From Micropterus salmoides (taxonomy: Eukaryota > Chordata > Actinopteri > Centrarchiformes > Centrarchidae), in assembly GCF_014851395.1 (NCBI RefSeq), contig NW_024041039.1:2924360-2988359 (forward strand): 64,000 nucleotides of DNA, written 5' to 3'. Position numbers and translations under genes: made by a program. This document shows, piece by piece, positions 61,501 through 64,000 of this stretch. The notes beneath the pieces are model-generated. The model saw only the letters and a list, made by a program, of their open reading frames with translations. It did not search any database and had not been told where the DNA came from. The stretch's first letter is position 1. Every line of letters starts with the position of its first letter.

Positions 61501-64000
61501 GGTGTCTCTCCAGGTTGAAAAACAAAAACTTAACTCTGCTATCAGACTTGCGAATCGCGTCTACCTGCAGCTCACTTAGGGCAGCGAGGAGACACTGAAA
61601 GCAGCAGATTTATAAAAGACTGCTGTGATGTTTTTGTACTAATTTTCTTTCCTATTCCCTCTTTTTAATGCTCTGGTTTCTTCTACCATGTTCCTCGTTT
61701 CTTTTGGGGAGTTTTTCCTCATCTGAATAGAGGGTCTAAGAAGTTGGACAGAAGCCCCTTGAGGCACATTTGTGATACTGGGCTACAGAAATAAATCAAC
61801 TATGCTATAATGAGCCTTTTCTGTAACATGTATGCTTCATCATACATTTAGCGGGTCCACTGTATGAATGTAAAACATGGAGGACAATCTGGAAACTGTG
61901 GGCTACGATGGAACAAAAACGTTATTTTTCTGATTATTTTATTTTGAATTTTGTTGAAAATGTGTCTAATAAATAGGACAGGATCCACAGAAGCTGATGA
62001 AACTGTGTCAGGGGACCAACGGAGCAGCGCTCTCACTGCTGGACACTGTGGGTCAACAGATATTGAGTGTGTATATCCAGTGGAATCTGACCCTCCTGAT
62101 TTTATTGACTGGAGCCTACTGGTTTGAGAAAAGCTCACAGGCCAAACGCATATGGGTCATATTTGAGGAGAAGATTACATTTCTACTTTGTCAAAAACAT
62201 CATAGAAAAGGAAACTAAATCTTTGGTCTATAAATAGCTCAGTTGTTACAGACCAGATTTTCTGCACTTTACTGGTTGATATTCTGTACATTTTTGTTAC
62301 TGTCAGATTTTTGTTTTTGAATTGCACTGTGTGCTCAGCTGGTACTGTCTCAAACTGACAAAAACCACAGATAAATATTTTTATAATTTCTTAAGGACTT
62401 ATGGAGGCAAGTTTTGTAATTCTGTTGGAATAAAATTCAAACATCTTCATTCCATAGAAGAAAAACATCAATTACAGTGCGTTGTAATGGATCTATTATT
62501 TTTATTATTGATTATTATAGAAAATGTTTCCAATTAAACTATTAATCATTTGCCAATAAAACATAGTAAATGTAACAGTAAGAAATGCCAATATGTCTAT
62601 ACATAGGTTGTATTGCACAACAAAACAGTCCATATTCTATTTTCAATGACATGAAGCAGAGAAAAGCAGCAAAACTTTACATTTGTGAAGATGGCACCAG
62701 AGAATATTTGAGTGTTTTTCTGGCAGCACTAGATACCCTCTTTTCTGCCTTGACAACATGAGCATTTCAATTTCATTCCAAGCCAGGTCCACGACCAGGA
62801 CCTTGGTGTTTGAGTCCAGAAAGTAAAGAAGTAAGGTCAGTTAAAACCAAGCCATCCTAGAAACAAACTTCAGCCAACATTTCAGGAAATTCAGGTGAAT
62901 GAGCTCAGAACTATCTTGCAGTGAAACAAACGTCCAAGATGTTCCTGAAAGCATCACTTTAGCTGCTGCAACAAGAACGTGACAGGGAGTGCACGAGTAC
63001 CTTGACGATAGCCTCGGTGAGTTCCATCCTCCGGCCCAGCAGGCTGTGCAGGCTGTCCCACTCCTCCTGCAGGGTTCCCAGATCCGTCTGCAGCCGAGTC
63101 TGGGTTTCCTCGTCCCCCATGGAAAAGAGCTGCCGACCGACTTCCAGAGTGTGGATGAAACTGCACTGATACCTCTGGAACAGCAGCTCTGTGTGCTGAG
63201 GAGCAGAATAGAGAAAGGACAAAAACTGTTAAAAAGGTTTAAACTGGTCCCTTTTATTGAGGAGCAGCTATCAGTTTATTGTGTTTCCAGTCAATTCAAA
63301 TCTCATCTCCTCTTTTCATGGTAATCAAAGGCACATGAAGAATCAGAAAGGAAACTCTTTTGTCTGTTGATGTAAATCTAATCAGCAGTCGTTTCTTAAA
63401 TCTGATGTTTTCTCTCTGTGGTGGTAATTACTGGTCTTAAATCGGAATTTACAACCATTTTACAGACCATCAGCTCTCTGCAGGGATCTTTTACAGTGCT
63501 GAAAGTGTGGTTGTTTCTGGGTTTGTTAAGGTCTGAAAAGTGCACAAAGTAGTTGTTAAAATTAGCGACAGAGGTGGAAAGTCACCTTCAGTCAAGCACA
63601 GAGCGTGTGGTTCTTGCAGTTGTTCAGTTTTAGATGGAAAACTTCTACTCAAAAACAGAAATTGTATGAAAGACGGAGACAACATTTTAAAAATCTCCTC
63701 ATGTTAGATACATCCACTCCAAACATGCTATTAAAGCCCAGATGCTGTAATCTCGCACTGGGACTCTGTGTGCTTTCAAATATTTTTCTGTCCTTGACGG
63801 TTAAAGATGTTTTTCATCACAGCCTGGCTGGAATCTAATCCGATGAAGGTTCGTCACCAAACCAGTTTTTATGTCCCTGTAAAGTGACTTTATTATAAAT
63901 TATTTCTTGTCCACTAACTCCCTCACAAAACTATTTAATTTCCTAATTTTCCCGTCGATGTCTTGTCTCACCTGGAGGTCCTGGAGGGAGCGTCGTAGCT
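29802..64000 (-). CDS. syne2b: Nesprin-2, C-terminal part (22 exons, 5' end outside window)
   Basis: Giant outer-nuclear-membrane protein that links the cytoskeleton to SUN proteins across the nuclear envelope (LINC complex). Twenty-two phase-consistent exons give 1154 residues. In order: spectrin repeats with coiled-coil helices; an acidic linker containing VDSIPLEWDHT; a Ser/Pro-rich stretch; further spectrin repeats; and the KASH domain. Assignment to nesprin-2 rather than nesprin-1 rests on DVGGSSSHEDDED after the LEWD motif, on SVNLSS and LLLWLAQA in the last repeats, and on the FYPMLRYTNGPPPT ending. It is also supported by adjacency to an ESR2 gene (SYNE1 neighbours ESR1). The 'b' suffix follows from its neighbour being esr2b and is an inference. 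Confidence 0.93.
30013..31164. other. Last syne2 intron
   Basis: Mostly occupied by the foldback MITE at 30093-30527; the rest is AT-rich with no exon seen. Confidence 0.7.
30093..30527. mobile_element. Foldback MITE
   Basis: The outer arms are inverted repeats: AACCTGGGCCCTATTTTCTC against, on the right arm reversed, ATCTGGGCCCTATTTTCACA. Inner arms also pair (GAGAGGCGAGTTGTTG near 30196 with CAACAACTCGCCTCTC near 30302). The whole could fold into a long imperfect hairpin. Confidence 0.75.
31165..31214 (-). CDS. syne2b: syne2 small exon before KASH
   Basis: 50 nt, acceptor CTTCTTCAG|CAG (a NAGNAG tandem acceptor), donor AAG|GTAACT. The frame that links its neighbours reads QEAGLQAATVGRAETR. 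Another stop-free frame reads RRPVYRQLQLDEQRLE but cannot be joined to the KASH exon in phase. The exon itself is likely; the frame is less certain. Confidence 0.6.
31769..31819 (-). CDS. syne2b: syne2 small exon before KASH
   Basis: 17 codons, ETCSTSAEMDRIGLLHK, phase 0 to 0. Acceptor CCGTTTCAG, donor AAG|GTACGC. It sits in the disordered luminal-side linker where nesprins vary by splicing. Confidence 0.8.
32125..32340 (-). mobile_element. tRNA-derived SINE with damaged head
   Basis: The minus strand reads GGGGCGGCTGT, a gap where the A-box should be, then AATCGGAAGGTCGGCGGTTC (B-box region), CCTTGGGCAAGATACTGAAC, and AAGTGCTTTGAGTGGTCGAA at the tail. Typical fish SINE order with the A-box deleted. 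Confidence 0.7.
32906..33097 (-). CDS. syne2b: syne2 exon: last spectrin repeat, second part
   Basis: 64 codons, ALQEELRGRQRQVSSLQEIS to ALQGRL, with DSVEAKEKVHVICNKLRLLL, conserved in both nesprin-1 and -2. Phase 0 to 0. Acceptor CTGCTGCAG, donor CTG|GTAGGT. Confidence 0.95.
33402..33530 (-). CDS. syne2b: syne2 exon: last spectrin repeat, first part
   Basis: 43 codons, EFHETLHSLLLWLAQAENKL to ARRDTLT, phase 0 to 0. Acceptor CTTCTTCAG, donor ACG|GTGAGC. The LLLWLA.A.N...V.DP pattern matches nesprin-2. Confidence 0.95.
33642..33842 (-). CDS. syne2b: syne2 exon: spectrin repeat segment
   Basis: 67 codons, ETQKTFNSFKCLMISVNLSS to RRLHSALMQCQ, phase 0 to 0. ISVNLSS and ALMQCQ are nesprin-2-like. 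Acceptor GATGTCCAG, donor CAG|GTTAGA. Confidence 0.95.
33843..35019. other. syne2 intron
   Basis: No exon or named element seen. Confidence 0.6.
35020..35231 (-). CDS. syne2b: syne2 exon: spectrin repeat segment
   Basis: Reads GVIERWELLQVQ to VNIRKLK, 71 codons when joined. It includes KQNLEQWQKLNSDLCDVTSW. Donor AAG|GTACAA is chosen because RKLK|ETQKTF then aligns without a gap to the nesprin family. A second GT 36 bases further on (CAG|GTCAGA) also keeps frame and could be an alternative donor. Confidence 0.92.
35232..35926. other. syne2 intron
   Basis: No exon or named element seen. Confidence 0.6.
35927..36056 (-). CDS. syne2b: syne2 exon: linker to penultimate repeats
   Basis: 43 codons plus 1 base: AKLMSECSGSINSVKRVKLI, then NDEEELDDPGLTSSTADKQT. 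Phase 0 to 1. The SECSGSINSVKR block resembles the matching position of nesprin-1. Acceptor GTTCAG, donor G|GTACGC. Confidence 0.9.
36186..36319 (-). CDS. syne2b: syne2 exon: Pro/Ser-rich linker
   Basis: Joins as VKSVTEPPSWHQPGSPERKR to FPTHTSTPFHQQGY, phase 1 to 0. Acceptor CTCCTCAG after a CT-rich tract, donor TAC|GTAAGT. Low-complexity and divergent; assigned from splice phase and position. Confidence 0.85.
36320..37604. other. syne2 intron
   Basis: Nothing coding recognised. Mammalian and teleost nesprins differ here by alternative linker exons, and any small variable exon would be hard to see. Confidence 0.5.
37605..37911 (-). CDS. syne2b: syne2 exon: acidic adaptive region with LEWD motif
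   Basis: 102 codons plus 1 base, disordered and acidic. Holds a poly-Glu run, LAPPLERSGRETPVSVDSIP and LEWD at 37678-37689. W-acidic LEWD motifs in nesprin-2 are known to recruit kinesin-1 light chains. DVGGSSSHEDDED after the motif is diagnostic of nesprin-2. The acceptor is AAG rather than CAG/TAG, with a modest pyrimidine tract; donor G|GTAATA, phase 1. Confidence 0.95.
38122..38316 (-). CDS. syne2b: syne2 exon: end of spectrin repeat
   Basis: 65 codons, GFQQEITLNTNKIDALIVFG to HHRLINRRP, including PLDAVLIEDELEELHSYCQE. Phase 0 to 0. Donor CCG|GTCAGT. It closes the repeat before the disordered adaptive region. Confidence 0.97.
38466..38603 (-). CDS. syne2b: syne2 exon: spectrin repeat segment
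   Basis: 46 codons, HFTSQREDFEGTREGILVWL to DKMRQLN, with LTEMDLQLTNVEHFS. Phase 0 to 0. Acceptor CTCCTGCAG, donor AAC|GTAAGT. Confidence 0.97.
38604..39621. other. syne2 intron
   Basis: No exon or named element seen. Confidence 0.6.
39622..39804 (-). CDS. syne2b: syne2 exon: spectrin repeat segment
   Basis: 61 codons, AFQRQVHERLTQLELVNKQY to AAVLRRLK, phase 0 to 0, including RRLARENRTDAASKLK and GNRRWDSLQKRV. Acceptor CTCTCAG, donor AAG|GTGAGA. Confidence 0.97.
39805..41056. other. syne2 intron
   Basis: No exon or named element seen. Confidence 0.6.
41057..41207 (-). CDS. syne2b: syne2 exon: spectrin repeat segment
   Basis: Completes Arg and reads IEETWRLWCKFMDDFSRFED to KEELKKFE, phase 2 to 0. 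Donor GAG|GTCAGC. The IEETWRLW and SRFEDWLK motifs are near-invariant in nesprin-1/2. Confidence 0.97.
41361..41548 (-). CDS. syne2b: syne2 exon: spectrin repeat segment
   Basis: 62 codons plus 2 bases from DLQRDIEQHTDSVASVLTLC through RSLDRRWRNICAMSMERRM, a hallmark nesprin block. Acceptor GACCTGCAG, donor AG|GTGAGC, phase 2. Confidence 0.97.
42302..42339. repeat. Near-perfect 17-bp stem hairpin
   Basis: CCCTGCTATCATGTGAC pairs with GTTACATGATAGCAGGG (one G-T pair) around a TGAA tetraloop. Flanks do not extend the stem. Confidence 0.8.
45187..45205. repeat. Poly-C tract
   Basis: About 18-19 consecutive C bases in a syne2 intron. Confidence 0.9.
45404..45566 (-). CDS. syne2b: syne2 exon: spectrin repeat segment
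   Basis: Completes an Arg codon and then reads VRKLKETLVTVQQLDKNMSN to IQRKLAEQQ, ending phase 0. Contains LRTWLSRIEAELAKPVVYN, highly conserved across nesprins. Acceptor TCTCCGCAG, donor CAG|GTGGGC. Confidence 0.96.
46381..46393. promoter_or_regulatory. Perfect inverted-repeat nuclear receptor site (IR-1)
   Basis: AGGTCAGTGACCT is a perfect palindrome of AGGTCA half-sites with one spacer base. IR-1 is the type bound by FXR-like heterodimers; the ER element needs three spacer bases. Confidence 0.4.
46495..46522. repeat. (TG)n microsatellite
   Basis: Uninterrupted TG dinucleotide run. Confidence 0.95.
47594..47620. repeat. (CA)n microsatellite
   Basis: CA run, just downstream of the candidate internal first exon on the minus strand. 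Confidence 0.95.
47890..47927 (-). CDS. Candidate first coding exon of a short nesprin-2 isoform
   Basis: On the minus strand an ATG at 47927 opens MRHRHGVASSPA. It has an in-frame TAG two codons upstream and runs to a strong donor CCT|GTAAGTA. It ends in phase 2, exactly the phase the exon at 45404-45566 needs; splicing would give ...SSPALVRKLKE without a stop. It lies in the 9.9-kb intron between two spectrin exons, in a locally C/G-rich patch. Short KASH isoforms made from internal promoters are known for nesprin-2 in mammals. Inference only: no transcript evidence. An alternative Met at 47914 has a better Kozak context but would hit a stop after splicing. Confidence 0.35.
47997..48018. 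repeat. (CTC)n repeat
   Basis: About seven CTC/GAG units immediately upstream (minus sense) of the candidate internal first exon; a GA/CT-rich tract of a kind often found in promoters. Confidence 0.85.
55460..55626 (-). CDS. syne2b: syne2 exon: spectrin repeat segment
   Basis: 55 codons plus 2 bases, DCMEEINLFSENKTHLKQLG to NDRWQHLFDHIEA. Acceptor CGTTAG, donor AG|GTAAGA, phase 2. NDRWQHL is a strongly conserved spectrin-repeat signature. Confidence 0.93.
55627..57282. other. syne2 intron
   Basis: C-run at 56041-56055; otherwise no exon or named element seen. Confidence 0.6.
57283..57441 (-). CDS. syne2b: syne2 exon: spectrin repeat segment
   Basis: 53 codons, VSLRKQEIADRLNAWIIFNE to VEKLKK, phase 0 to 0. 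Contains KELCEWLTQMENKV, a classic nesprin repeat helix. Acceptor TTTTGTCAG, donor AAG|GTAGGA. Confidence 0.94.
57442..59479. other. syne2 intron
   Basis: Short C-run near 58240. No exon or named element seen. Confidence 0.6.
59480..59635 (-). CDS. syne2b: syne2 exon: spectrin repeat segment
   Basis: 52 codons, ENEDSLEDWAESLTELSTMK to HCQWEELCLK, phase 0 to 0, with the paired tryptophans (EDWAE, CQWEE) of a spectrin repeat. Acceptor GTATGCAG, donor AAG|GTTAGT. Confidence 0.94.
60150..60750. repeat. Dispersed fish repeat (GCTAAGCTAAC type), interrupted
   Basis: The left part has CTTGCTGAGAGTGAGACGAG and AATATGAAGCTACC, GTTAGCATAGCTTAGGC. The right part has CAGTCTTAATGCTAAGCTAA and CATATTAAGTGTGG. 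The order fits one very common teleost repeat with inverted character, split by the element at 60377-60636. Confidence 0.55.
60377..60636. mobile_element. MITE nested in an older repeat
   Basis: CACTGTAAAAAC at the left and GTTTTTGCAGTG at the right are terminal inverted repeats. The 260-bp body contains AAGATATTTCTT and ACTTGTTTCAAG-type symmetric stretches. Confidence 0.7.
61135..61260 (-). CDS. syne2b: syne2 exon: spectrin repeat segment
   Basis: 42 codons, NWDRCEAGLADSMLQLKDMK to RAEKFTK, phase 0 to 0. Acceptor GTGTCACAG, donor AAG|GTACAA. Heptad-like amphipathic helix. Confidence 0.93.
61261..63000. other. syne2 intron
   Basis: No exon or named element seen. Confidence 0.6.
63001..63195 (-). 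CDS. syne2b: syne2 exon: spectrin repeat segment
   Basis: 65 codons, phase 0 to 0, from HTELLFQRYQCSFIHTLEVG to TEAIVK. The EEWDSLHSLL core has the tryptophan typical of spectrin-repeat helix A or C. Acceptor CTCCTCAG, donor AAG|GTACTC. Confidence 0.92.
63196..63971. other. syne2 intron
   Basis: No exon or named element seen. Confidence 0.6.
63972..64000 (-). CDS. syne2b: syne2 exon, partial at window edge
   Basis: Only the last 29 bases are inside the window, reading LRRSLQDLQ and then CAG|GTGAGA, phase 0. This is the only frame that continues correctly into the next exon and looks like a spectrin-repeat helix. Confidence 0.75.

Overview
The window is nuclear DNA of a ray-finned (probably percomorph) fish. 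Genes are split into short GT-AG exons separated by long AT-rich introns. The introns hold CA/GT microsatellites, tRNA-derived SINEs, a Tc1-like transposon remnant and several MITEs of kinds common in teleosts. No bacterial, plasmid or viral gene set is present.

Two genes lie tail to tail. On the + strand, nine coding exons (4161-24924) assemble without a frame break into a 670-residue estrogen receptor beta. The N-terminal A/B domain (a [17 protein letters not shown] core) looks most like the teleost esr2b (ER-beta-1) paralog. On the - strand, 22 exons (64000 down to 29802) encode the C-terminal ~1154 residues of nesprin-2 (syne2, by synteny syne2b). These comprise several spectrin repeats, the adaptive acidic region with the LEWD kinesin-light-chain motif, more spectrin repeats, and the KASH membrane anchor ending SFYPMLRYTNGPPPT. 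Every exon junction in both genes was checked for reading phase and all agree. The 5' part of syne2 continues beyond position 64000. ESR2 and SYNE2 are also convergent neighbours in mammals, so this is conserved synteny.

Layout: 1-4069 upstream region with a 21-bp tandem repeat, a TIR element and two SINE copies; 4070-24924 esr2b; 24925-29801 the convergent 3' ends of both genes; 29802-64000 syne2. Intron content includes a 21.5-23.9 kb tandem-duplicated block in the esr2b intron before coding exon 8 that carries a datable TIR-element insertion. It also includes a foldback MITE in the last syne2 intron, a nested MITE at 60.4 kb, and a candidate internal promoter/first exon near 47.9 kb that would start a short nesprin-2 isoform of about 890 residues.

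The two products act in separate pathways. Esr2b is a nuclear, ligand-dependent transcription factor; nesprin-2 is an outer-nuclear-membrane LINC-complex protein. I found no evidence for a previously undescribed biological system. The best leads are the putative short-isoform first exon and a few regulatory-looking repeats.
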